From Gemmatimonadota bacterium (GTDB lineage Bacteria > Gemmatimonadota > Gemmatimonadetes > Gemmatimonadales > GWC2-71-9): a stretch of 15,148 bases of DNA. Each line of letters begins with the position of its first letter. Position 1 is the stretch's first letter. Below the pieces are notes generated by a model. That model made no database searches, was not told the DNA's origin, and saw only the letters and a program-made list of their open reading frames with translations. A program made the position numbers and the translations under genes. The stretch is taken from NCBI GenBank assembly GCA_003220905.1, contig QHTS01000090.1, forward strand, positions 1 to 15,148. Reading direction: 5' to 3'. This document shows positions 4,912 to 12,281 of this stretch, in pieces.

Positions 4912-6456
4912 GTGTCACTCGTCAGGTCAGTTCCTCGATTTGCGACCGTCGGATTGGTCGTGACAGCCGCATGCGTCTACGACGCGCGCATTCCCTTCCA
5001 GCCGGCCGGGCCGGCAGCCGCCGCTCGGGCTCCCGAGTTCGCGTCCGTTGCAACCCGCGGCGGTGGGGCCAACGGTCGTCACATCGTGTCCTTCAGCGGA
5101 TCGGTGCCGGCGGATTTCGCGGCGCAGGTCGCGGCCCTGGGCGGCAAGGTGCTCTGGGTGTCGTCGGGCTCGGGCCTCGCCGCGGTGAGCGGTCTCGAGG
5201 GATCCGCCGCCGCGACGCTCGCCCGTAAGCGCGGCATTCAGGCGGTGGACGCCGACGCATTGATTCCTCTCGACGTCCCCCTGTTGGCCACGGAAGCGAC
5301 CGCGGAGGGCGGCGGCGTCCAAAGCAACGCTGCGCCGGCGGCGGCGGTGCGCTACCCTCGTCAGTGGAACATGCGCGCGGTGCAGGCCGACGTCGCGTGG
5401 GCGCACGGAGTCGTCGGCTCCTCCGGCGTGTCGATCTTCATGCTCGACTCAGGGATCGACCCCCACCACGCGGACACCGAGGGCCGGGTGGATGCAACGC
5501 GCTCGCGGGACCTGCTGGGCACATTCGACGCGCAGCTCGAGGATGGCACAACGGTGCCTTTCACCGAGGCCGATACCGTTCAGAAGTACTTCCCCGGCAA
5601 AGAGATCTACACCGATCTGTTCTTCCACGGCACGCACACCGCTGCAACCGTGAGCAGCAACGCGGTGCGCGCGGCAGGTGTCACGTCGCGGACGACGCTC
5701 GTGGCCGTCAAAGTCTGCGGGTACATCAACGACTGCCCGTTCAGCTCGATTCTCAACGGCGTGATCTACGCTGCCGACGACGGCGCCGATGTGATCAACC
5801 TGAGCCTGGGCGGGGCGTTCCCCAAGGCGGGCAACGGACGCTTCGTGGGACTGATCAACAAGGTCTTCAATTACGCGCGGAGCAAGGGCGTCACGGTCGT
5901 GGTCTCCGCCGGGAACTCGGCAGCCGATCTGGACCACGACGGCAACACCTATTGGACCTTCTGCAATACGCCCTCGGTGATCTGCGTCGCAGCCACGGGC
6001 CCGACATCCGACGCCAACGCCACCAGTCCCAACCCCAACCTCGTTCGCAACGGCCCGTGGACCAATATCGATGCGCCTGCCTATTACACGAACTTTGGGC
6101 GCTCCGCTATCAACGTGGCGGCGCCGGGCGGGAACAGCTCTTTCGGTCCGCCGCTCGCCGCGCCGGCCGGGAGGGACGTGTTCGTGTGGGCGGCGTGCAG
6201 CCAGACGTCGCGGCTCACGCAGTTGCTCGGGTGCAGCGCGGCGCCGCTGTTCATCGTCGGCGCCCAGGGCACGAGCATGGCCGCCCCGCACGTCGCGGGC
6301 ACCGCGGCGTTGCTCGTGTCGATCATCGGCCGGAATCCCGCCCAGATCAAGGCGAGGATCCAGCAGTCGGCCGACAACGTGGCCGGTAATGGCACGACCC
6401 CGTTCTACGGTAAGGGCCGGCTGAACGTGGCCCGGGCGGTCGGTGCCATCCCGTGA
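4912..6456 (+). CDS. Secreted subtilisin-family (S8) serine protease
   Basis: This is an extracytoplasmic endopeptidase of 514 residues. It has an N-terminal signal segment (VGLVVTAAC, Cys at 21, possibly a weak lipobox), then an inhibitor-I9-like propeptide (about 55-125, HIVSFSGSVPADF to RKRGIQAVDADAL), and then the peptidase domain. The catalytic triad is complete: Asp179 in FMLDSGID, His239 in FFHGTHTAA and Ser455 in GTSMAAPHVAG. Oxyanion-hole Asn335 lies in VVSAGNSA. The C-terminus ends shortly after the domain, with no added sorting or binding modules. The start is GTG 4912, chosen because it gives a proper signal peptide; the Shine-Dalgarno is weak. The gene is followed by an intrinsic terminator. 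The substrate is unknown. The family is certain. Confidence 0.93.
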   Translation: MSLVRSVPRFATVGLVVTAACVYDARIPFQPAGPAAAARAPEFASVATRGGGANGRHIVSFSGSVPADFAAQVAALGGKVLWVSSGSGLAAVSGLEGSAAATLARKRGIQAVDADALIPLDVPLLATEATAEGGGVQSNAAPAAAVRYPRQWNMRAVQADVAWAHGVVGSSGVSIFMLDSGIDPHHADTEGRVDATRSRDLLGTFDAQLEDGTTVPFTEADTVQKYFPGKEIYTDLFFHGTHTAATVSSNAVRAAGVTSRTTLVAVKVCGYINDCPFSSILNGVIYAADDGADVINLSLGGAFPKAGNGRFVGLINKVFNYARSKGVTVVVSAGNSAADLDHDGNTYWTFCNTPSVICVAATGPTSDANATSPNPNLVRNGPWTNIDAPAYYTNFGRSAINVAAPGGNSSFGPPLAAPAGRDVFVWAACSQTSRLTQLLGCSAAPLFIVGAQGTSMAAPHVAGTAALLVSIIGRNPAQIKARIQQSADNVAGNGTTPFYGKGRLNVARAVGAIP

Positions 6457-6485
6457 CCCCGTAGCCTAGATTTCATGCTCTGAGA

Positions 6486-6523
6486 GGGCGGCGGCTCCTG
6501 TCGGGACCGCCGCCCGACTTTTT
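6486..6523 (+). terminator. Intrinsic terminator after the S8 protease gene
   Basis: A perfect 9-bp GC stem, GGGCGGCGG (6486-6494) with CCGCCGCCC (6507-6515), closes a 12-nt loop with some inner pairing, and is followed by GAC and five T (6519-6523). It separates the protease from the downstream doxX-like gene. Confidence 0.85.
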
Positions 6524-6544
6524 CCACCAGGAGGATACGAGCGG

Positions 6545-7093
6545 ATGGACGTCCAGGCGGGCACGGCTCCCCCTCCCGTTATGCGGTCCCCCGAGCGCTG
6601 GCTCGCAGTCTTGAGAATCGCCGTCGGCCTGTGGTTCGCGAAGGCCGTGTTCACCAAGCTGAGCGTCACGCTCGCCTGGGGCTTCCTGCCCGTGCCCACC
6701 GCGTCGGACCGGTGGCAGCACGTCATGCCGATCCTGGTCACGAAGTATGCGGAGGGCAATCCGATCGGCTTCTTCAAGGAATTCCTGCTGAACACCGTGG
6801 TCCCGAACAGCCACGTGTACGCCCAGCTCACGGCGTTCGGGGAAGCAGCGGTCGGTTTGGGGCTCGTGTTCGGGTGCTGCACGACGCTCGCGGCCGCGAT
6901 TGGGCTGGTCCTGGTCGTCAACTACGGCCTCGCGGTGCAGTGGCAGGGGTCGGCACAGCAGGGGTTCCACTACATGCTGATCACCACCCTGGTGGTGATT
7001 CTCGGCGCGCGGGCGGGGCGGGTGTGGGGCGTGGACGGCTGGGTGTGGGCCCACCGGCCCGGCTCGTGGCTCGCACGGGTGCCGCTCGGCTAG
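6545..7093 (+). CDS. DoxX/DoxD-like integral membrane protein
   Basis: This 182-residue protein has about four membrane helices: near 19-40 (WLAVLRIAVGLWFAKAVFTK), around 92-110 (LTAFGEAAVGLGLVFG), 112-130 (TTLAAAIGLVLVVNYGLAV) and 142-156 (HYMLITTLVVILGAR). The R..VGLWFAKAVFTKL pattern in helix 1 and the FGEAAVGLGL motif are typical of the DoxX/TQO small subunit DoxD family. That family is linked to quinone-dependent oxidation of thiosulfate in archaea, but for most bacterial members the role is unknown. AGGAGGA (6528-6534) lies 10 nt before the ATG. The gene follows a terminator and so is probably its own unit. Its TAG overlaps the stop of the convergent beta-propeller gene. A link to the methanol operon is not shown. 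Confidence 0.75.
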   Translation: MDVQAGTAPPPVMRSPERWLAVLRIAVGLWFAKAVFTKLSVTLAWGFLPVPTASDRWQHVMPILVTKYAEGNPIGFFKEFLLNTVVPNSHVYAQLTAFGEAAVGLGLVFGCCTTLAAAIGLVLVVNYGLAVQWQGSAQQGFHYMLITTLVVILGARAGRVWGVDGWVWAHRPGSWLARVPLG

Positions 7094-8064
7094 GGGATGT
7101 ACAGCAGGTCGTTCGGCCGCTCGCCCACCGGGATAGCCGTGACGACCTTGCGCGTCTCCGTGTCGATCACCGACACGCTGTTGGAGCGTCCGTCGGCCGT
7201 GTAGAGCCGCCGTCCGTCCGGCGACAGCGCGATCCCCCAGGGCCGCCGCCCCACCACGATCGAATCGATCACCGTCTGGCGCGCGACGTCTGCGACGCTC
7301 ACGCTCGCGGCCGCTCCCTCCGTGAGGTAGGCGAGCCGCCCGTCAGGACTGAACGCGATGCGGACCGGCTTGGTCTTGCCGTCGCGAATCGGGAACTGTG
7401 CGACCACGCTGTCGGTGGCGACGTCGATGACGGTGACGTTGCCACCCGCCTCGGCCGACACCCAGGCTCGGGTGCCGTCGGGGGTCAAGGCGACCGTGCG
7501 CGGGTTGTCGCCCACATGCAGGGTCTTCAGGAGACGGCCGGTTTTCGCGTCGAGCACGGAGACGGTGCTGTTCGTCTCCGCGGTGACGTAGAGCTTCGTA
7601 CCGTCGCGCGTGATCCCCACGCCCTCGGGCTCGACGCCCACCGGCGTCGAGAACAGCGTTTTCCCGCTCGCGATGTCGATCGCCGACGCGTGCGCGATCT
7701 CCTCGTTCGACACGTAGGCCACCTTGCCGTCGGGGCTGAGCGCCACCAGCTCGGGGTCACGGTTCGCTGGGATAGTCCGCGTCATCGTGCCGCTCGCCAC
7801 GTCCACCACGCCGAGCGCGTCGTCCTGCCCCAGGGCGACGTACACCGTCCTCCTGTCGGGACTCAGCGCCATGCCGCGCGGGCGCTTGCCCACCGGGATG
7901 GTCGCGACGACGGCGTTGGTGCGTGGCGAGACGACGGAGATGGTGTTGGGGATCTCATTGGTGACGTAGAGCTGCGGCTCGCGCGACCCCGCGCCAAAGG
8001 CGCTCGCGAGGACGAAGGGTGCGGCGAGGGCGGCGGCATGCCACCGGCGGGTCGTCTGGGTCAA
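7090..8064 (-). CDS. Secreted YVTN-type beta-propeller protein, PQQ-dehydrogenase-associated
   Basis: This 324-residue protein has a Sec signal peptide (about 1-25, HAAALAAPFVLASAFGA) followed by about seven 40-residue YVTN/NHL-like repeats. Each repeat contains patterns such as LYVTNEIPNTISVVS, LSPDGRRLYTAD and SVIDTETRKVV, enough for a closed seven-bladed propeller. It resembles the beta-propeller proteins often found in PQQ-dependent alcohol dehydrogenase loci. The role is unproven, but a periplasmic scaffold or ligand-binding function is plausible. The start is TTG 8064, 13 nt after the stop of the pentapeptide gene; there is no ATG or GTG before the signal peptide in this frame. It is the last gene of the xoxF operon and ends 3' to 3' against the doxX-like gene. 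Fold is certain, role inferred. Confidence 0.85.
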   Translation of the reverse strand: MTQTTRRWHAAALAAPFVLASAFGAGSREPQLYVTNEIPNTISVVSPRTNAVVATIPVGKRPRGMALSPDRRTVYVALGQDDALGVVDVASGTMTRTIPANRDPELVALSPDGKVAYVSNEEIAHASAIDIASGKTLFSTPVGVEPEGVGITRDGTKLYVTAETNSTVSVLDAKTGRLLKTLHVGDNPRTVALTPDGTRAWVSAEAGGNVTVIDVATDSVVAQFPIRDGKTKPVRIAFSPDGRLAYLTEGAAASVSVADVARQTVIDSIVVGRRPWGIALSPDGRRLYTADGRSNSVSVIDTETRKVVTAIPVGERPNDLLYIP

Positions 8065-8077
8065 CGGAACGTCCGGG

Positions 8078-8833
8078 TCAATCGTTGAAGATCGCCTGGT
8101 CGACGTGCAGCGCCTTGTCGAGCCCGCGGAGGCGGTCGCGCCCCCGGATACCCTTGAGGATCGCCCCCGTCAGGTCGGCGCCCGTTACGTCGGCATCCGT
8201 GAGATCGGCCCCGGTGAGGTCGGCCCGAACGAGCAGCACCTTGCGGAGGTTCGCGCCGGTGAAGTCGGCGCCGCTGAAGTCCACGCTGCTGGCATCGACG
8301 CGCATGATACCCATCGACTGGTTGCCTGGGTCCACGCCCAGATTCGCTTTGATGAATTTCGCGCGCTGCGCCTTGGCGTTGTTCATCGGCCCGATCAGGC
8401 GGGCGCCCGAGAGGTCCGCGTCGGAGAGATCGGCGTCGTACAGGATAACGGCGAAGACGCTGGCATCACGCAGGACGGCGCGTCGCAAATCGACGCGATA
8501 GGCCACGACGACGTCCAGATTCGCCGCGGTGAAATCCGCCTCGGTCGCCACCGCATCGGTGAGCGTGACTGACGTGAGCTGCGCCTTCACCAGATTGGTG
8601 CGCACCAGGCGGCACTTCGTGAAATTGGCGCGCTTGAAATCGACGCCCGCCAGATCGAGTCCGGAGAGGTCCTTCCCGGTGAAGTCGGCGGGGTGTGCAG
8701 GCGTGGCACGGTCGAGTGCCACGAGCACTTGCTCGCGGGTCAGGGGCTGCTGCGCACGGCCGGCGTCGGGGGCGACGCTCGCTGCGACGACGGCGACGAC
8801 CACGCCCGCCAGCCTGCCCGCGCGGCCCGTCAC
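8078..8833 (-). CDS. Secreted pentapeptide-repeat protein in the xoxF operon
   Basis: This 251-residue protein begins with a hydrophobic signal segment (LAGVVVAVVAASVAPDAGRA, about 8-27) and then has A(D/N)LXX-type pentapeptide repeats over most of its length (about 45-235), for example ADFTGKDLSGLDLAGVDF, ADLSDADLSGARL and RADLTGADLTDADVTGADL. These repeats form a right-handed quadrilateral beta-helix. An interruption near MGIMRVDASS separates two repeat blocks. The protein is rich in Asp on regular positions. The GTG start at 8833 overlaps the TGA of the upstream cytochrome gene (GTGA), so it is translationally coupled to it; the frame is open further upstream, but that lies inside the cytochrome gene. 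Function is unknown. The periplasmic location suggests a structural or ligand-binding part of the methanol-oxidation system. Confidence 0.85.
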   Translation of the reverse strand: MTGRAGRLAGVVVAVVAASVAPDAGRAQQPLTREQVLVALDRATPAHPADFTGKDLSGLDLAGVDFKRANFTKCRLVRTNLVKAQLTSVTLTDAVATEADFTAANLDVVVAYRVDLRRAVLRDASVFAVILYDADLSDADLSGARLIGPMNNAKAQRAKFIKANLGVDPGNQSMGIMRVDASSVDFSGADFTGANLRKVLLVRADLTGADLTDADVTGADLTGAILKGIRGRDRLRGLDKALHVDQAIFND

Positions 8834-9300
8834 GGACTCTTGGTTTTCTGCTGCTGGTCGGAGAGCCGGTGCGGCCGTCCCGGCTTGAGCCAGCCGTCGC
8901 TCCGCGCCTTCACGTAGAGGTAGACCTCCTGGATCGCCCCGGAATCGAGCAGCACGTTCCACGCCGGCATGCCCTTCGGGGGCCGGCCGTTCCAGGCGGT
9001 GTTGAAGAAGCTGTCGCGCGGGAAGTTCGCGCCGGTAGGGCTCACGGCCCAGCGCAGATCGGGCGCGGTCGGAAGGATGGGGTGCATCGCGTCCTCGCCG
9101 TGGCAGCGGTAGCAGTAGACGTGCCACCACTTCCACCCCTGGTAGATCGAATCCGACACCAGCAGGCTGTCCCGCACGGTGTCCCGCAGCGCGGCTACGG
9201 CGGCGGCGGGCTGCCCGCCGCGCGGCGCCCACGTCATAGCGACTACGGCCGTGATCCAGGCGCCGACCAGGCCACCCCGCACGAAGTGCTTCGTCCTCAC
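8830..9300 (-). CDS. Periplasmic mono-heme cytochrome c, probable XoxG-type electron acceptor
   Basis: This 156-residue c-type cytochrome has an N-terminal signal/anchor helix (about 8-25, GGLVGAWITAVVAMTWA). A single heme-binding motif CYRCH lies at 63-67, and a probable axial methionine M111 sits in PKGMPAW. The surroundings (DLRWAVSPTGANFPRD, TAWNGRPPKGMPAW) are typical of class I cytochromes that take electrons from PQQ alcohol dehydrogenases. It lies two genes after xoxF, so it is the natural partner to pass electrons to a terminal oxidase. GTG 9300 is the start, with GGGAGAGGGG just upstream. Its stop overlaps the pentapeptide gene start. Heme binding is certain; the XoxG assignment comes from context. 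Confidence 0.85.
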   Translation of the reverse strand: MRTKHFVRGGLVGAWITAVVAMTWAPRGGQPAAAVAALRDTVRDSLLVSDSIYQGWKWWHVYCYRCHGEDAMHPILPTAPDLRWAVSPTGANFPRDSFFNTAWNGRPPKGMPAWNVLLDSGAIQEVYLYVKARSDGWLKPGRPHRLSDQQQKTKSP

Positions 9301-9348
9301 GTCCCCTCTCCCTCGTTGGTTGTACGGTTCCCGCCGGGCGAAGCGCCG

Positions 9349-10173
9349 CTACGGGCGCATCTCGATCATCGGTACATTGTACTGCTCGAGGATCGCCGTG
9401 ATCTCTCCGCGTCGGCGGTCGACCACGGAATCGAGCGTGGCCTTGAGCGCCTTGTCGCGGTGCCGCACGGCCATTGCCATATCGAATGCAAAGGGCATTC
9501 CTGATACCGCGTCGGTGTCGGGCAACGCAACCATGGTGAGCGGGACGACCTGGCGCTTCACCCAATAGCCCGCCAGGGGCCCCCACACGATGGCCACGTC
9601 GATCGAGTCTTTCGCGACCGCGTGTACGATGTCGTCAGGGTGGTCCGCTTTGGGGTCGGGGTTGAGGAAGTTCCCGAACCCGACGAGGCCCACGATGCCG
9701 CGGGCGCCGAGCGCGTGCGCCGGTGGCGTGTTGGTGTAATCGTAGCCGATCATGTTCACGCCGATCTTCAGGCGCTTCAAGATCGTGTCATCGAGCGAGC
9801 GTACGGTGAACCCGCGGTCGGCGCGGTACACGAAGTAATAGGTGGAGCGGTAATAGGGCTTCGTCGTCGCCACCGGGTCGAGGCCCACCGGGGCCTGGAT
9901 CATGACGTCGCAGAATCCGCCAAGGATCGAGTTGCGCAGGACGCCACGGCGGCTGGGCCACCAGTAGTTGATGACCGTCGCATTGAGATCTCGCGCGACG
10001 AGGTGGGCGATCTTGTTTTCGAATCCCTCCTCCTGGCTGTTGGAGAAGGGCATGTCGTACGGGTCGGCGCAGACGCGCAGGTCCGAGGGAGGCCGCTGCT
10101 GCGCGCTGGCCATGAGTACGACGGCGGCGGCGGCGAGGAGCGCCACCGTGAGCCTACCCCGTATGGAATGCAT
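9349..10173 (-). CDS. xoxJ: Periplasmic substrate-binding-like protein associated with quinoprotein dehydrogenase (XoxJ-like)
   Basis: This 274-residue protein has a clear Sec signal peptide (RGRLTVALLAAAAVVLMASA, about 5-25) and one solute-binding domain like the amino-acid ABC binding proteins. Typical features of the quinoprotein-dehydrogenase-associated group are LRVCADPYDMPFSN, EGFENKIAHLVA, the WWPSRRG and RNSILGGFCDVMI segments, and KPYYRSTYYFVYR. XoxJ/MxaJ proteins are thought to interact with or activate the dehydrogenase rather than feed a transporter, and no permease gene is nearby. ATG 10173 is chosen because it is preceded by GGGAGC and directly opens the signal peptide; the frame is open further upstream. 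It follows xoxF after a strong hairpin. The family is well supported. Confidence 0.87.
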   Translation of the reverse strand: MHSIRGRLTVALLAAAAVVLMASAQQRPPSDLRVCADPYDMPFSNSQEEGFENKIAHLVARDLNATVINYWWPSRRGVLRNSILGGFCDVMIQAPVGLDPVATTKPYYRSTYYFVYRADRGFTVRSLDDTILKRLKIGVNMIGYDYTNTPPAHALGARGIVGLVGFGNFLNPDPKADHPDDIVHAVAKDSIDVAIVWGPLAGYWVKRQVVPLTMVALPDTDAVSGMPFAFDMAMAVRHRDKALKATLDSVVDRRRGEITAILEQYNVPMIEMRP

Positions 10174-10222
10174 GCGTGCTCCCGGCGGAACCGTCAGAAG
10201 GTGAAGAGGTGGCCAAGTACTA

Positions 10223-10260
10223 CACCCGGTGCCGGAGCGCGTTCGCTCCGGCACCGGGTG
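10223..10260 (-). terminator. Very strong hairpin between xoxF and xoxJ (attenuator or mRNA-stabilising stem)
   Basis: A perfect 17-bp inverted repeat (10223-10239 with 10244-10260) closes a 4-nt loop. No T-run follows in the minus direction (next bases TAGTACTTGG). It may cause partial termination or protect the xoxF mRNA 3' end, giving more XoxF than the downstream proteins. Confidence 0.6.
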
Positions 10261-10304
10261 CTCGACGCATCTGCCTACTGCGATTGGTGTTGCCCTTCGA
10301 CTGC

Positions 10305-12071
10305 TTACAACCCGAACACGAGCAGCGTGCCGCCCGCGTTGCTGATGTTGATGTAGTCACCGAAGGCGCCGATCGCGCCGAGCGCGGCGGTCGGATCCTC
10401 GGGGCCGATGCCGAGCGCCACACCTGCGCCGGCCCAGCCGCCCACTCCGGAGAGCACGGCGACGTACTGCTTGCCGTCGGGCCCCAGGTACGTCATCGGG
10501 TTGCCGATGATCCCGGAGGGTGTCTTGAACTTCCACAGCAGCGTGCCGGTGGTCGCATCGACCGCCTTGAGCCAGCCTTCCATCGTGCCGTAGAACACGA
10601 TGCCCGAGGCCGTCGCCAGCGCGCCGCCGTAGGCCGCCAGGTTCTCCTTGATCGCCCACTTCTCCTTGCCGGTGGTCGGATCCCACGCGATGAACCGGCC
10701 ACGGTTACCGCCCGGGCCCGGGAACATGCGCACGATCGCGCCGACGTACGGCTGACCGGCCGAGTACTTCACCTCTACGCCCTCGTAATCCATGCAGATG
10801 TTGTTCGTGGGGACGTAGAAGAGCTTGGTCTGCGGAGAGAAGGCGGACGGCTGCTGATCCTTGAAGCCGATCGCGGCGGGACAGATACCCTCGGTGTTCT
10901 TCTTCGAGGTCGTCCCGTACTGCGCGTTGCGGACCGGGAGGCCCGTCGAGAGATCGATCTTCGACGCCCAGTTGACCGGGCCGAAGGGCTCGGCCACGAG
11001 CACCTTGCCGTTCGTCCGATCGAGCGTGTAGCCGAAGCCGTTGCGGTCGAAGTGCACCAGCGCCTTCACCGGCTTCCCGCCGATCGTCACGTCGACCAGG
11101 ACGTTCTCGTTGACGCCATCGTAGTCCCACTCGTCGTGCGGCGTCATCTGGTACGCCCACTTCACCTCGCCGTTGTCCGGATTGCGGGCGAAGATGGTCA
11201 TCGACCACTTGTTGTCGCCGGGACGCTGATCGGGGTTCCAACTGCCCGGGTTGCCCGAGCTGTAGTAGAACAGGTTCAGCTGCGGGTCGTAGGAGTACCA
11301 GCCCCACGTGGTCCCGCCGCCGCGCTGCCACTCGTCGCCCTGCCAGGTGCTGACGCCGAGGTCCTTGCCGCGGTGCGACGCGTAATTCGGGTTGGCATCG
11401 CCGACGATCTTGACTTCGGCGTCCGGGCCCGTCGAATAGCCGCGCCACAGCTCCTTGCCGCTGTTCACGTCGTACGCCGTCACGCGACCGCGCACGCCGA
11501 ACTCACCACCCGAGATGCCCGCGATCACGATGTCTTTGATCACGATCGGCGCGTTCGTCATGGTGGAACCGGTCTTGTAATCGGCGTTGGGCACGCGCCA
11601 CAGCTGTTTGCCTGTCTTCGCATCCAGCGCCAGCAGATCGCCGGCGAGCAGCTCGATGAACAGCTTGCCGCTCGGATGGTAGGCGAGCCCGCGGTTGACC
11701 AGATCGCAACAGGCGATCGGCTTCGCCTCGGGCGGCTGGGCAGGGGTGTGCTTCCAGATCATCGGTGCGCCTTCCTTGGTCAGATCGAGCGCAAACACGA
11801 TGTTCGGGAACGCGCTGTGAACGTACATCACGGTGCCGATCACCAGCGGGTTCCCCTCATGGCCATTCAGAACGCCCGTCGAGAACGTCCAAGCGGCCTT
11901 GAGGTTCTTCACGTTCGCCTTGTTGATCTGGGTGAGCGGGCTGTAACGCTGCAGGTCGGGAGTCCGACCCGTCATCGTCCACTCGCCCGCGCCCTGGGCG
12001 ACGGCGGACGCCGTGACGAGCACCATCAGGCTCGCCGCGAGTCCACCGGACCACAGTTTGAAGCGGTTCAT
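10305..12071 (-). CDS. xoxF: PQQ-dependent, lanthanide-type methanol dehydrogenase (XoxF)
   Basis: XoxF oxidises methanol (and other primary alcohols) to the aldehyde in the periplasm, passing electrons to a c-type cytochrome. The 588-residue precursor has a signal peptide (MNRFKLWSGGLAASLMVLV..AVAQ, about 1-26) and an eight-bladed propeller. Key residues by precursor number: vicinal Cys121-Cys122 (IACCDL) that contact PQQ, Glu190 (SGGEFGVRG), Asn274 (SGNPGSWN), catalytic Asp316 and Asp318 in HDEWDYDGVN. The Asp two after the catalytic Asp is the lanthanide signature; calcium MxaF enzymes have Ala there. The C-terminus ends GGTLLVFGL as in the family. ATG 12071 is preferred over 12083 because GAGGT lies at proper distance from it. 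It is transcribed first in the operon from its own promoter. No mxaI-like small subunit is seen. Confidence 0.93.
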   Translation of the reverse strand: MNRFKLWSGGLAASLMVLVTASAVAQGAGEWTMTGRTPDLQRYSPLTQINKANVKNLKAAWTFSTGVLNGHEGNPLVIGTVMYVHSAFPNIVFALDLTKEGAPMIWKHTPAQPPEAKPIACCDLVNRGLAYHPSGKLFIELLAGDLLALDAKTGKQLWRVPNADYKTGSTMTNAPIVIKDIVIAGISGGEFGVRGRVTAYDVNSGKELWRGYSTGPDAEVKIVGDANPNYASHRGKDLGVSTWQGDEWQRGGGTTWGWYSYDPQLNLFYYSSGNPGSWNPDQRPGDNKWSMTIFARNPDNGEVKWAYQMTPHDEWDYDGVNENVLVDVTIGGKPVKALVHFDRNGFGYTLDRTNGKVLVAEPFGPVNWASKIDLSTGLPVRNAQYGTTSKKNTEGICPAAIGFKDQQPSAFSPQTKLFYVPTNNICMDYEGVEVKYSAGQPYVGAIVRMFPGPGGNRGRFIAWDPTTGKEKWAIKENLAAYGGALATASGIVFYGTMEGWLKAVDATTGTLLWKFKTPSGIIGNPMTYLGPDGKQYVAVLSGVGGWAGAGVALGIGPEDPTAALGAIGAFGDYINISNAGGTLLVFGL

Positions 12072-12101
12072 AGCTGACCTCATGTTGAGGATGAGGGTGT
12101 G

Positions 12102-12161
12102 AAAAAAACGGCCCACAAATCTCTTGCCCGTCAGAATCCCGAGACCCGCACGAGGTCCGGG
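12102..12161 (-). promoter_or_regulatory. Structured part of the xoxF leader (hairpin followed by U-run)
   Basis: In the roughly 150-nt xoxF leader, an 8-bp stem with one bulged base lies at 12138-12161 (CCCGGACC with GGTCTCGGG on the minus strand). About 30 nt further on there is a run of seven T (12108-12102), shortly before the start codon. The hairpin and T-run are too far apart for a classic terminator. A regulatory leader is only a possibility. Confidence 0.3.
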
Positions 12162-12231
12162 GGTCCGCGTTCCCGACAGGCGACAACCATCGTCCGACTC
12201 CTCCACACCGGGACTGCTGCTAGGGATAGAG

Positions 12232-12260
12232 GTTATATCTCCGGGGCCGGCCACTGTCAA
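12232..12260 (-). promoter_or_regulatory. Near-consensus sigma-70-type promoter for xoxF
   Basis: On the minus strand TTGACA (12260-12255, perfect -35) is followed by exactly 17 bp and TATAAC (12237-12232, five of six to -10). It lies just after the mptG stop and points to xoxF, giving a leader of about 150 nt. It is the best promoter in the window. Confidence 0.8.
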
Positions 12261-12281
12261 TCAGGCGGAAAGGGCCGTCCT

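Noticed and set aside
6631..8088. Plus-strand open frame of 485 codons across doxX and the beta-propeller gene
   Set aside because: It spans two genes of opposite strand in the wrong frame and has a shadow composition.
10305..12071. Calcium-type MxaF methanol dehydrogenase
   Set aside because: The residue two after the catalytic Asp is Asp rather than Ala, and no mxaI small-subunit gene is present next to it.
10176..12077. Long plus-strand open frame opposite xoxF
   Set aside because: It mirrors xoxF codons on the opposite strand, is Arg/Val/Asp-rich without domain signatures, and xoxF is unambiguous.
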